A DNA stretch of 64,000 nt from Chitinophaga sp. CF118 (GTDB lineage Bacteria; Bacteroidota; Bacteroidia; Chitinophagales; Chitinophagaceae), in assembly GCF_900112615.1 (NCBI RefSeq), contig NZ_FOMK01000006.1, positions 1 through 64,000 of the forward strand, written 5' to 3'. Position numbers and translations under genes: made by a program. Positions 43,922 through 53,471 of the stretch are shown here, piece by piece. The notes beneath the pieces are model-generated. The model saw only the letters and a list, made by a program, of their open reading frames with translations, was not told the origin of the DNA and ran no database searches. Each line of letters opens with the position of its first letter. Within the stretch, counting starts at the first letter, position 1.

Positions 43922-45058
43922 TTATTTGTCAAATTTCAGATGCTTAAGTTCTGCGCCATCTCTTATTTCTTCCGATGCTACTGATACAATCGTATCACCA
44001 GGATTTAAATTGCCATAGACTTCTATTTTACCATCTGCTTCACGTCCTGTTTGTACCAACACTCTCTCACTCTTGCCATTTACTACTCTTATTACAAACA
44101 CATTCACTGTTGAATTAACAACCGCACTTTTAGGTACAATGAATGCACTGTCTGCCGTATTCATCGGGATCTTTACTTCTGCAATCATACCCGGCATTAA
44201 TTTCTTGTCGTTGTTGATTACATCCATTTCTATCCGTTGTGAACGCAGGCGGGTATCCATTACACCGGAAAGGCGGTTTACCTTTGCCGTGAATGTTTTA
44301 CCAGTATAAGCTTTCACTGAAAAATTCACCTCACTGTTATTTCCCAGGTAGCTGGTATATGCTTCAGGTACTGAAATAACAAGGCGTAATTTCTTCTGTT
44401 CCTGCAGCGTGAATAAAGGGAATTCAGATCCTTTACCTGTTGGGCCTACATAGGCGCCGGCACTTACATTTCTGGCGCTTACGATACCGCTGAAAGGTGC
44501 CCTGATTTCAAGATAATTCCTGTTGTCAGTGATTTCTTTATAGGCTGCTTTTGCAGATTCTAATTGTGCCTGATCGGATTTCTGACGTGCCTGTGCAATA
44601 TCCAGGTCGTTCTTTGAAACAGTACCCGGTGTTTTGCTGGTTTCATACAAACGATCGTAATTGGCTTTACTGGCCAGGTACACTGCTTCCTGCGATTTTA
44701 GCCGGGACTCAGCGCCTGATAACTGGGAAGTGATTTCCGGCGCTTCCATAGTGGCTAGCAACTGACCAGTTGTCACTTCAGAACCAACATCCACATGCAG
44801 CTTTTTTACAAAGCTGCTCACTTTGGCATATATGTCCACCTGTTGAAAGGCTACGAGTTCTCCCGGTATTTGCAGGGTAGAAGAAAGCTTACCCTTTGAG
44901 ATGGTAATGGCAGGCACTGAAATAACTTCCTGCGCGGATGTATTTTCACCTTTATCTGCCTTTCCTTCTGAATGTCCGCAGCCGCTTAAAAGCAGTACTG
45001 CCTGTAGGCTGCACACTATTGTGATGGCCAGTGCTTTTTTGTTGTTCATACTATTCAT
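43922..45058 (-). CDS. RND efflux membrane fusion lipoprotein
   Basis: About 378 residues from the ATG at 45058, which overlaps the stop of the RND gene (ATGAATAG). Lipoprotein signal 'VLLLSGCGHSEG'; a barrel-sandwich hybrid domain ('VDIYAKVSSFVKKLHVDVGS', 'VTTGQLLATMEAPE'), a coiled-coil hairpin ('LDIAQARQKSDQAQLESAKA'), the second lipoyl half ('IRAPFSGIVSARNVSAGAYV') and beta-barrel follow. It bridges the pump and the outer membrane channel in a TolC-type efflux complex. Confidence 0.93.
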   Translation of the reverse strand: MNSMNNKKALAITIVCSLQAVLLLSGCGHSEGKADKGENTSAQEVISVPAITISKGKLSSTLQIPGELVAFQQVDIYAKVSSFVKKLHVDVGSEVTTGQLLATMEAPEITSQLSGAESRLKSQEAVYLASKANYDRLYETSKTPGTVSKNDLDIAQARQKSDQAQLESAKAAYKEITDNRNYLEIRAPFSGIVSARNVSAGAYVGPTGKGSEFPLFTLQEQKKLRLVISVPEAYTSYLGNNSEVNFSVKAYTGKTFTAKVNRLSGVMDTRLRSQRIEMDVINNDKKLMPGMIAEVKIPMNTADSAFIVPKSAVVNSTVNVFVIRVVNGKSERVLVQTGREADGKIEVYGNLNPGDTIVSVASEEIRDGAELKHLKFDK

Positions 45059-48000
45059 ACAAAGATGGTACATAGTTTTTACTTTCTTTATCTTCCGGAT
45101 CAAGAGATACGGATTGGGTAGTTGTTTTGCCTTGTGCCCACGCAAATACCAGTGGTAAAATGAAGAGGGTGCTGAAGGTAGATGCGATAAGACCACCTAT
45201 TACAGCACGTCCCAGCGGTGAGGTCTGGTCGCCGGATTCACCAAGGCCACTGGCCATTGGGATCATACCTGCTACCATTGCAAGACTGGTCATTAAGATG
45301 GGACGCAGACGTAATGCTACTGATTCTTTTGCAGATAATAAAGCATCGCCGTTATGCAGGCGTAAATGTTCTGCATTGGTAATCAGTAATACCGCGTTGG
45401 AAATTGATACGCCCACAGACATAATGATACCCATGTAGGATTGCAGGTTCAGGGTAGAGCCGGTGATCGTGAGCAATAAAAGGGAGCCTAACAATACTGC
45501 CGGTACAGAAGTCAATACTACCATAGATACTTTGAAGGACTGGAAGTTAGCTGCCAGCATCAGGAAGATAACGATAATTGCTACCAGTAACCCATCCTGC
45601 AAGCTATTCAGTGTATCTGTCAGCGTTTGGCTTAATCCAATCATTTCCACATTCAAACCACGTGGTAATTCGCCAATGGAGGCAATTGCCTTATTCACAT
45701 CTTTGGTGGCAGTACCTAAGTCTATATTGTTGGTGTTTGCCGTAACGGAGAGTACAGGTAAGGCACCTAAGTTATCTGCTTCACCGTAGGTTGTATCACG
45801 TGTGATAGTGGCTATATCTCCCAGAACAGGACGGGCGGAATTTCTCAGTAAAGGAATTTCCTGCATGGACTCAATGCTAGTCATTTTGTTCTCAGGAATT
45901 TCCACCTGCACACTATAACTCAGGTTAGACTTTTCATCTATCCAGATATTTTTATCCGTATAACGGGAAGATGAGGTGGATGCCGTCAGTGAACGGGATA
46001 CATCATTCAGATCAACACCCAGTTGCGCAGCACGCACACGGTCTATCGTTACCTTTAATGCAGGGTATTTGGTAGACTGTCCCAGTTGCACATCACGGAG
46101 GTAAGAAATCTTTTTCAGCTTATCGATCACTTTCTGTGCATATTCCTCATTCAGTTTTTTATTCCTTCCGGATATTCTTACTTCCACAGGCGTAGGGGAG
46201 CCCTGGCTCAGGATCTTATCTGTCAGCTCAATCGGTTCGAAAGAAGGTTGTACATCCGGAGCCACTTCTTTCAGTTTGGCCCTGATCCTGTCTTTCAACT
46301 GATCCATATTCACTTTGTAATCTTCTTTCAATGCCACCTGCATTACCGCTTCCTGCGGTCCTGCCATGAACAGATAGATAGGACTGATAGAGAACTGTCC
46401 GGGATGTTGTCCCACATAAGAAGAGCTGATCTGCACATTTTCAGGTCCTACCAGATCTTTGATAATTTTTGCTGTCTGAATGGTTTTAGCTTCCGTTACT
46501 TCCACCCGCGTACCTTCCGGAGCACGTAGTCTAAGCTGGAACTGACTGCTGTTGCCACGTGGTAAAACGTCGCGGCCAATGTTAGAGAGCAGCAGTGCTA
46601 CCAGTCCTAAGGTAATTACGATGTATGCAGAAACGATGATTTTACGGGCAGGCATCACACGATTAATGAAACGCATAAAGCGGTTCCGGAATTTATCAAA
46701 CAGAGTGATCTTTCCATCGTCATTAAAATCTATTCTTTCTACCAGTTCTTTTTTCTCATCCCAGGTATCGCTCTGCTGTTGTTTATTGTGTACATGCGGT
46801 TTGGTATGTTTGTGTTCTTTCATGATCCAGTTGGCCATGATAGGAACAAAGGTTTGTGCCAGGAAGTAAGAGATGACCATAGCGAAACCTATAGCCAGTG
46901 CCAGTGGCAGGAACAATGAACCCGGAATACCACCCATTGTAAAAGCAGGTGCAAACACTGCCAGGATACAGAACAGGATGAGTAGTTTAGGGAAAGCTAT
47001 TTCCTTACAGGCATCCCAGATGGCCAGCCCTTTGGGCTTACCCATATCCAGGTGCTGGTGAATATTTTCAATCGTCACCGTACTCTCATCCACCAGAATC
47101 CCGATGGCCAGTGCCAGCCCGCTCAACGTCATAATGTTGATTGTTTGTCCGGCTACCTTCAGGCATAATACCGCCGCAATAATGGAGGTGGGGATTGTTA
47201 ATATTACAATCAGTGCCCCTCTTGGGTCGCCAAGGAATAATAACACCATGAGTCCCGTGAGGATTGCCCCGATGGTGCCCTCACTGATCAGGCTTTTTAC
47301 GGAGTTGATCACGTATACGGACTGGTCAAACTCGTAAGTCAGTTTCACATCTTCAGGAAGTAGTGCCTGGAATTTAGGCATCGCAGCCTTCAGTTTCTGT
47401 ACTACTTCCCAGGTAGAGGCATCGCCAGATTTGGCAATACTCAGGTAAACAGATCTTTTCCCGTTCACCAGTGCATAACCGGCGGTAATATCCGCACCAT
47501 CTTCTACCGTTGCAACATCGCGCAGGTAAAGGTTCTGAACACCACCTTTAAACAGTGGAATATCTTCAAAGTCTTTTACAGTTCTGATAGTGGTATTGGC
47601 CGGAGTGATATAGTTGATATCGCCCACACGTACGTTACCGGAAGGAGAAGTCTGGTTATTCACGCGGATGGCTTCTACCAGCTGATCTACTGTCATATTA
47701 TGAGAGCGCAGCAGTTCAGGATCTGCTTTCACTACTACGGTACGGAGGTTACCACCAAATGGAGGTGCTGATACCAGACCGGGAATGGTGGTGAAGGAAG
47801 AACGTACATAAGTGTTTGCAAGGTCCAGCAGCTCGTTATTACTACGTTTCTCACTGCTTAATACCAACTCACCTACAGGAAGGGTAGAAGCATCGAAACG
47901 GATAATAAACGGTGGCTGTGAACCAGGCGGAAATATGGCCTGTATACGGTTACAGAAGGCACTTAATTCAGCCTGTGCCTGCGCCATGTTGGTACCGGGA

Positions 48001-48287
48001 TAGAAGTTTACCTTTATGAGGGTAAGCCCCTGGATGTTTTTTGTTTCAATACTTTTTATCCCGTTTACATACAGGAGGATATTGATATACTGCTTACCGA
48101 AATAAGCTTCCATCTGGGTAGGTGTGTAACCACCAAAGGGATGCGCAATGTACATCACCGGCAGGTCCAGTGTGGGAAAGATATCTATCTTGATTGTACG
48201 CACGGCGCTGATGCCAAAAAAGAACATGGCAGCCACGAGTACAAGTATTGTTATTGGTTTGCGTAATGCTAATCTTATCAGGTTCAT
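45051..48287 (-). CDS. RND multidrug/metal efflux pump
   Basis: 1078 residues of the HAE1/AcrB-like family with 12 helices and two periplasmic porter regions. Seen: 'LIRLALRKPITILVLVAAMF' at the start, helix 4 with 'LSGLALAIGILVDESTVTIE' where the proton-relay acidic residues lie, 'PRGNSSQFQLRLRAPEGTRV', and 'SYMGIIMSVGVSISNAVLLI' near helix 10. A cytoplasmic insert after helix 6 carries 'ERIDFNDDGKITLFDKF', an EF-hand-like loop. It is driven by the proton gradient. The drug or ion is unknown. Confidence 0.94.
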   Translation of the reverse strand: MNLIRLALRKPITILVLVAAMFFFGISAVRTIKIDIFPTLDLPVMYIAHPFGGYTPTQMEAYFGKQYINILLYVNGIKSIETKNIQGLTLIKVNFYPGTNMAQAQAELSAFCNRIQAIFPPGSQPPFIIRFDASTLPVGELVLSSEKRSNNELLDLANTYVRSSFTTIPGLVSAPPFGGNLRTVVVKADPELLRSHNMTVDQLVEAIRVNNQTSPSGNVRVGDINYITPANTTIRTVKDFEDIPLFKGGVQNLYLRDVATVEDGADITAGYALVNGKRSVYLSIAKSGDASTWEVVQKLKAAMPKFQALLPEDVKLTYEFDQSVYVINSVKSLISEGTIGAILTGLMVLLFLGDPRGALIVILTIPTSIIAAVLCLKVAGQTINIMTLSGLALAIGILVDESTVTIENIHQHLDMGKPKGLAIWDACKEIAFPKLLILFCILAVFAPAFTMGGIPGSLFLPLALAIGFAMVISYFLAQTFVPIMANWIMKEHKHTKPHVHNKQQQSDTWDEKKELVERIDFNDDGKITLFDKFRNRFMRFINRVMPARKIIVSAYIVITLGLVALLLSNIGRDVLPRGNSSQFQLRLRAPEGTRVEVTEAKTIQTAKIIKDLVGPENVQISSSYVGQHPGQFSISPIYLFMAGPQEAVMQVALKEDYKVNMDQLKDRIRAKLKEVAPDVQPSFEPIELTDKILSQGSPTPVEVRISGRNKKLNEEYAQKVIDKLKKISYLRDVQLGQSTKYPALKVTIDRVRAAQLGVDLNDVSRSLTASTSSSRYTDKNIWIDEKSNLSYSVQVEIPENKMTSIESMQEIPLLRNSARPVLGDIATITRDTTYGEADNLGALPVLSVTANTNNIDLGTATKDVNKAIASIGELPRGLNVEMIGLSQTLTDTLNSLQDGLLVAIIVIFLMLAANFQSFKVSMVVLTSVPAVLLGSLLLLTITGSTLNLQSYMGIIMSVGVSISNAVLLITNAEHLRLHNGDALLSAKESVALRLRPILMTSLAMVAGMIPMASGLGESGDQTSPLGRAVIGGLIASTFSTLFILPLVFAWAQGKTTTQSVSLDPEDKESKNYVPSLYE

Positions 48288-48303
48288 GCAACTACCGCTT
48301 TAG

Positions 48304-49695
48304 TTAAAATTCATTGATGAAAAGTGAAAAGTTTCCACTGGCAGCAGCCTTAAGCAATAAAGCCTGCCATACGTTGGCGTAAGCAATATCCCGGTCTGTT
48401 TCTGCGCGGTTAAGCGTGTAGGAAACCTGTGTTACATCTACAATATTAGTAAGTCCGTTCTTATATAATACTGTACGCTGGAGGTATGCATCAGATGCGG
48501 AATTTACCTGTATGGGTGCTTCCCTGTAATTATCCAGTGCATTTTTGATTCGTGTACCAGCCAGCACCAGTTGTGCATTGAGCTGCTGTTGTACAAGATC
48601 ATATTCATCCTGCAATCCTTTGGAAATATACCTTTGTGATTTCACCTGGTGACTAACTCTTAAAGGAGTTGTAATGTTCCAGGTAACACCTACACCTACC
48701 AGGTAATTACTACGGTTGGGCTTTATACCATCCCAGTAGTTTTTGGTATATGCTGTCTGGTCTGTAGCATAGGAAGAAGAAAAACCGGAGCCTCTCGTTT
48801 GCATCACACCGAATAGCGAAAAGGAAGGAAAATTCAGTGTATGATAATACTTCGCCTGTTCATCGCTCAGGTTGATCCGGCTTTTATAATATTTCAGCAG
48901 TGGATGATCCTGCAGGCTTGCGCTATCCAGCAATGCAGAAGGTATGCGTGTAACGAACAGAGTGTCCAGTATGAAGTCCTGCGGGGGAATGCCCATCAGT
49001 TGTGCCAGCTGGTTTGCCTGTGTTTGTTCGAAGTCTTTCGCTTTTGTATAGGCAATCCTGGCGCTTGATACTTCTGCATTAGCAAGAGAAGAATCAACAC
49101 CGGGAATGAGCCCGTTTTTCACTCTGGTTACTACCACAAAGCGGAAGGTATCTGCACGTACCAGGTTCTTTTGCCAGGAATTAGTTAAGCGTTGTGCCGC
49201 CAGCAGATTAAGATATGCCGCAGCCACTTTTACTTCCTGCTGAAACTGTTCCTGTCGGGAATCTGATTCATCTCTTGCCACTACGGCCTGTGCTGTTTTG
49301 ATTTTTTCTTTCGAGCGGCCAAATGCAAAGAAATCCCAGTTTACATTTGCCAGATAAAGACCACCAAAGGCGGCATTTGAATTCTGAGAGGAGAGGGTAG
49401 GTCCCGAAGAGGCTACTCCTAATCCATTTAAGCCATAAGAAGGACCGAATTGCCCGTTAACAGTACCATAGTCCTGCTGGGCAGAAAGGTTCACGTTTGG
49501 CAGATAATCACGTTTTGCCTGCGTTGCAGATTCCTTAGAAGCATTTGCATAATTAGCTTTCGCTTTAATAGAACCATAATTGGTGAGAGCTGTCTGCACG
49601 GCATCTTTTAAAGTGAGTACCTGTGCATGCAATACCTCCATACGTCCGTAGAGTACCAGGAGAACAAATAGAGAGAAAACTTTTTTTCTTTGCAT
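48304..49695 (-). CDS. TolC-like outer membrane efflux protein
   Basis: 463 residues with a signal peptide ('KVFSLFVLLVLYGRMEVLHA') and the duplicated TolC helical layout ('LTLKDAVQTALTNYGSIKAK', 'VARDESDSRQEQFQQEVKVA', 'ALDNYREAPIQVNSASDAYL'). It is the first gene of the efflux operon and sits 16 bases before the pump gene. Confidence 0.93.
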   Translation of the reverse strand: MQRKKVFSLFVLLVLYGRMEVLHAQVLTLKDAVQTALTNYGSIKAKANYANASKESATQAKRDYLPNVNLSAQQDYGTVNGQFGPSYGLNGLGVASSGPTLSSQNSNAAFGGLYLANVNWDFFAFGRSKEKIKTAQAVVARDESDSRQEQFQQEVKVAAAYLNLLAAQRLTNSWQKNLVRADTFRFVVVTRVKNGLIPGVDSSLANAEVSSARIAYTKAKDFEQTQANQLAQLMGIPPQDFILDTLFVTRIPSALLDSASLQDHPLLKYYKSRINLSDEQAKYYHTLNFPSFSLFGVMQTRGSGFSSSYATDQTAYTKNYWDGIKPNRSNYLVGVGVTWNITTPLRVSHQVKSQRYISKGLQDEYDLVQQQLNAQLVLAGTRIKNALDNYREAPIQVNSASDAYLQRTVLYKNGLTNIVDVTQVSYTLNRAETDRDIAYANVWQALLLKAAASGNFSLFINEF

Positions 49696-50017
49696 GATTT
49701 TATGAACATTAATCTACCGATCTAAAGCAGTGTTTCCGGATGTAAAATGCTTACATCATTCTAAAGCAACTCTGAAGTATTTTGTGTTTTATATAGTATG
49801 TCAGCCATCAGCATAATCATACTTTATAAAGAGGCACAGATTTGTTTCACGATTGCCAGTCTTATACTGGTAGAACTATTATTATGACTTCCTTATTTTA
49901 AAACATCTGAATAACACAGGCAGGATTAACTTACTGAATGTAATTGAGCAGTACTTTCATACAGCTGCATAGTTTGTACTTGAAGAAATTCTCAGGGAAG
50001 GATCTACTTTTAAAAAA

Positions 50018-50060
50018 AGGCAAAAAGAAACCACCTGAAAAAACGTGGTTCTTTTTGCCT
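50018..50060 (-). terminator. Terminator after alcohol dehydrogenase
   Basis: AGGCAAAAAGAAACCAC pairs with GTGGTTCTTTTTGCCT; the minus-strand side continues with a T-run. This hairpin explains two opposing open frames in the region, neither of which looks like a gene. Confidence 0.85.
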
Positions 50061-50202
50061 GTATCCATAATTCCTTTCTTTGAGTCCTTCAATCGAGGTG
50101 TAAAGGTGGAAATAAAATCTTTCGATTGTATTGTTCCATTCAAACAAATAATTGTAAAAATCAAAGAATCAGAAAATGGAGGACTTATTTCATACCTGGT
50201 AA

Positions 50203-51246
50203 CTATAATGTAGACATATCAATAACAAAGCGATAACGCACGTCTGCCTTCAGCATACGGGCATATGCTTCCTGGATATAGTCCATCTTAATCACTTCAA
50301 TATCTGACACAATATTGTGTTCCGCACAATAGTCCAGCATCTCCTGTGTTTCAGGAATACCGCCTATCATAGAACCTGCCAGACTTTTTCTGCCGGCAAT
50401 CAGGCTGAATGCAGCTACAGCAGCAGGAGTTGGAGGTGCACCCACACAGATCATTACACCGTTTGTCCTTAAAAGCGACAGGTATTGGTTGTAATCATGT
50501 TCTGCAGATACGGTATCAATAATAAAATCGAAAGAACCTCTTGCAGCTTTCAGGCTTTCAGGATCTTTGGTCAGTAAAAACTTGTGTGCTCCCAGTCTCT
50601 CTGCATCTGCTTTTTTAGATGGAGAAGTACTCAGCATAGTTACTTCTGCCCCAAAGGAAACCGCGAACTTCACAGCCATATGGCCCAGTCCGCCTAAGCC
50701 GAGTACAGCTACCTTATGACCTTTGCCCACTTTCCAGTGACGTAAAGGGGAATAAGTAGTGATACCAGCACATAACAGAGGGGCAACAGCCGCCAGATCC
50801 AGCTTTTCGGATACTTTCAGTGCAAAATCTTCATGAACTACTATCAGGTTCGAATAACCGCCGAAAGTAGGCGTTTTCTTATCCTGTTCGTAGCCATTAT
50901 AAGTAGGGGAAACGCCATTCAGACAATATTGTTCCAGTCCTTCTTCACAATTTTCACAGTGGCGGCAGGAATCTACCAGGCAGCCTACACCGGCCAGATC
51001 GCCTACTTTGAATTTCTTTACGTGACTGCCTACTTTTGTGATGCGGCCTACAATCTCATGGCCTGGTACCATGGGGAAGATCCCATGCCCCCATTCATCT
51101 TCTACCTGGTGAAGATCTGAGTGGCAAACCCCGCAGAATAAAATATCAAACTGTACATCATGTGGTCCTGGTTCCCTGCGTTCAAAATTGAAGGGGGCCA
51201 GTGGTGCCTTTGCAACAGGTGCTGCGTATCCTTTAGTTGCGATCAT
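50203..51246 (-). CDS. Zinc-dependent NAD(P) alcohol dehydrogenase
   Basis: 347 residues of the medium-chain, cinnamyl-alcohol-dehydrogenase-like group (YahK/Ahr relatives). Catalytic zinc: 'FCGVCHSDLHQVED' and 'MVPGHEIVGRITKVG'; structural zinc cysteines: 'CRHCENCEEGLEQYC'; cofactor fold: 'VAVLGLGGLGHMAVKFAVSF'. It likely reduces aldehydes with NADPH in the cytoplasm. The gene is single, with its own terminator. Confidence 0.95.
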   Translation of the reverse strand: MIATKGYAAPVAKAPLAPFNFERREPGPHDVQFDILFCGVCHSDLHQVEDEWGHGIFPMVPGHEIVGRITKVGSHVKKFKVGDLAGVGCLVDSCRHCENCEEGLEQYCLNGVSPTYNGYEQDKKTPTFGGYSNLIVVHEDFALKVSEKLDLAAVAPLLCAGITTYSPLRHWKVGKGHKVAVLGLGGLGHMAVKFAVSFGAEVTMLSTSPSKKADAERLGAHKFLLTKDPESLKAARGSFDFIIDTVSAEHDYNQYLSLLRTNGVMICVGAPPTPAAVAAFSLIAGRKSLAGSMIGGIPETQEMLDYCAEHNIVSDIEVIKMDYIQEAYARMLKADVRYRFVIDMSTL

Positions 51247-51459
51247 AAAAAACTATTAAATGAGTGATGGAATTGATTAGCTCTCGAATGATATCGCAAA
51301 ATTAAGGCGCATGGGGGGATTTCAAACTTCTGCAGGTGCTATTTAATAAGATAGGGCCAGCCTTTGCAGGCCAGCCCCGGAAAATGGAGATCTGTGTTAA
51401 TGAGACCCCATTGGCGGATTCCTGTTTCACCAGGGAGCCGCACTTTTTTTATGACTCAC

Positions 51460-53400
51460 CTACCTCAGCAGGTTTACCGAACCATTCTTTATTATTTCCA
51501 TGCCATTATACAGAGTGATCTTTATTGCATACATATATACCCCTGATGGTTGCGCTTTGCCACTATTGGTACCATTCCATCCGGTACCTACCGTAGTGGT
51601 TTCACTAATAAGTTCTCCCCATTGGTTAAAGATCTTCATATTTATTGCTTTGATATTTCCTTCCGGTTTAAAGATGTCGTTTTTACCATCCCCATTAGGA
51701 GAGAAGGCATTAGGAACAAATACATCGCCCGGTTTTAGTTTTGCGGTAGCCTCACCTGCAGCACTGTTCTGGCAGGGGAGTGCTCCAAGGGCAATTACCC
51801 GGATGCTTACAGATTCCTGCTGTAGTCCCGTAACCGGATATGCCGTATCAGCAATTGCAACATAAGGCCCTCCATCTACAGATACCAGATAACCGGTAGC
51901 GCCGGGAACAGGTTTCCATGAGAAGATAGCACTGTTAGATGTAATTGCAGAAGCTGTAACAACAGGTGTAGCAGTCACGCCCAACGATGTAACGGTAACC
52001 GGTGTACGATCACTGCTGCAAAGGCCATTTACCGCTTCCACATACCATGTGGTGGTTTCTTTTACAGGAGGCGTGGTAAAGGAGGTGCCTGTGCCTGCTA
52101 AATCGCCGCCCGATGGGTAAGGGTACCAGTTATAAATAAACGCATCTATGGTGTCCTGTATTGTTAATGTAGTGGTACTATCCGGACAGATAGACAACGG
52201 AGCAACTACCGGCGGAGCAGGTTTTGGGATCACCATTATTTTGATGGTATCTGTAGCCGTGCAACCAAAAGCGTCTTCTCCTGTAACGATGTAAGTTGTG
52301 GTATCGGCTGGAGAAACGCTGGTAGTTGAATCGGACATATTTCCCGGCTGCCATGTATAATGCACAATTTTTCCTCCCGATGGTATTGCCGATAAAGTAG
52401 TTGTACTGCCTGTACAGATTGTACCCGGTCTGGCCAGTGCTTTAATTTTTACGGTCGATTGTTGTGTTACATCTGCCTGAACCACGAAAGGACAGAGGTT
52501 GCCACCAGTAATTGTACAAGTATAAGTGCCGGCAGATAAGTTCGTTGCAGTAGCAGTTGTTTGCACAGGTATGGTATTCCATTCATAACTGAGAGGAGGA
52601 TTACCTCCACTCACAGTGAGAGACGCACTGCCATTCGACTTTCCACAGTAGGCTGGTGTTGTAACAGGAGTAACGGATAATGGATTATTCATTACACCGG
52701 CTACTGCAAGTATTACACCTCTTGAATTTGGTCCGCCTCCTGCATGATGTGTTACTGTAATAGATGCTACTAGTTTTTCCTGATCAGTACAGGAAAGGGA
52801 AATATCAAAGGGATAGAACCTTGGATTGTTGGTATTTCTCCCATCGACTGCATAAGGAGGGGCTAATAATCTTTTAATACGCCCAAAGCCGGAAATAACC
52901 GCATTGAGCCCGTCAAACCAGTCGGCTACTGTTTGCAGGGAGCCGGTGGTGGAAGTACCATCAGTGAAGTTCAGCACCACATTCAGGTCACTATAGTATT
53001 CAGTGGAGAAAGCCAGCAGGCTGAGTTGACTGAATGCTGCAGGAGTAACAAGCGTTAATGTACCAGAGCCAACTGTATTTGGTTGCGCTCCACCAGAAGA
53101 AAGGAAAAGGGAATTATTCAGGGTATAATCCTGTAACTGGAAATTATAACGCCCATTGGAAATTATTCCATTTGACGGAATACCACCCAAAATTGAATTG
53201 GCGGTAGCAAAGTCTGTGCTGTAAAGAATGTTAAAAACAAGATCCAGTTCTGAGCTGGTAACAGCTGTAGCGTTGGTGCCTGCTTCGGCTACAACATCCT
53301 GGTTAAAACCTGTTACGGCAACAGGTGCATAGTTCTGCGCATAAAGTTTGTAAGTGCTTAGAACATGTAGGAGAACAACAATAATAATAGTGCGTTTCAT
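51460..53400 (-). CDS. T9SS type B surface protein, paralogue 1
   Basis: 646 residues from the ATG at 53400 (the longer frame adds no signal peptide). Signal peptide ('IIIVVLLHVLSTYKLYAQ'), an uncharacterised N-terminal domain of about 230 residues ('VTGFNQDVVAEAGTNATAVT'), a SprB-like repeat ('YCGKSNGSASLTVSGGNPPL'), PKD/Ig-like modules ('TTTYIVTGEDAFGCTATDTI'), a Fn3-like domain and the gliding-type sorting tail ('GDVFVPNAFSPNGDGKNDIF', 'WNGTNSGKAQPSGVYMYAIK'). Exported by T9SS and held at the surface. Adhesion is a reasonable guess only. Confidence 0.88.
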   Translation of the reverse strand: MKRTIIIVVLLHVLSTYKLYAQNYAPVAVTGFNQDVVAEAGTNATAVTSSELDLVFNILYSTDFATANSILGGIPSNGIISNGRYNFQLQDYTLNNSLFLSSGGAQPNTVGSGTLTLVTPAAFSQLSLLAFSTEYYSDLNVVLNFTDGTSTTGSLQTVADWFDGLNAVISGFGRIKRLLAPPYAVDGRNTNNPRFYPFDISLSCTDQEKLVASITVTHHAGGGPNSRGVILAVAGVMNNPLSVTPVTTPAYCGKSNGSASLTVSGGNPPLSYEWNTIPVQTTATATNLSAGTYTCTITGGNLCPFVVQADVTQQSTVKIKALARPGTICTGSTTTLSAIPSGGKIVHYTWQPGNMSDSTTSVSPADTTTYIVTGEDAFGCTATDTIKIMVIPKPAPPVVAPLSICPDSTTTLTIQDTIDAFIYNWYPYPSGGDLAGTGTSFTTPPVKETTTWYVEAVNGLCSSDRTPVTVTSLGVTATPVVTASAITSNSAIFSWKPVPGATGYLVSVDGGPYVAIADTAYPVTGLQQESVSIRVIALGALPCQNSAAGEATAKLKPGDVFVPNAFSPNGDGKNDIFKPEGNIKAINMKIFNQWGELISETTTVGTGWNGTNSGKAQPSGVYMYAIKITLYNGMEIIKNGSVNLLR

Positions 53401-53471
53401 GTGGGATTGATTAATGGATGAAAAAATAAAGAGCTGACCCAAAGGATTTTCCTTTGAGCCAGCTTCTTTTA

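Noticed and set aside
49931..50213. Two opposing small frames
   Set aside because: They run through the strong terminator hairpin at 50018 to 50060 and have no domain features.
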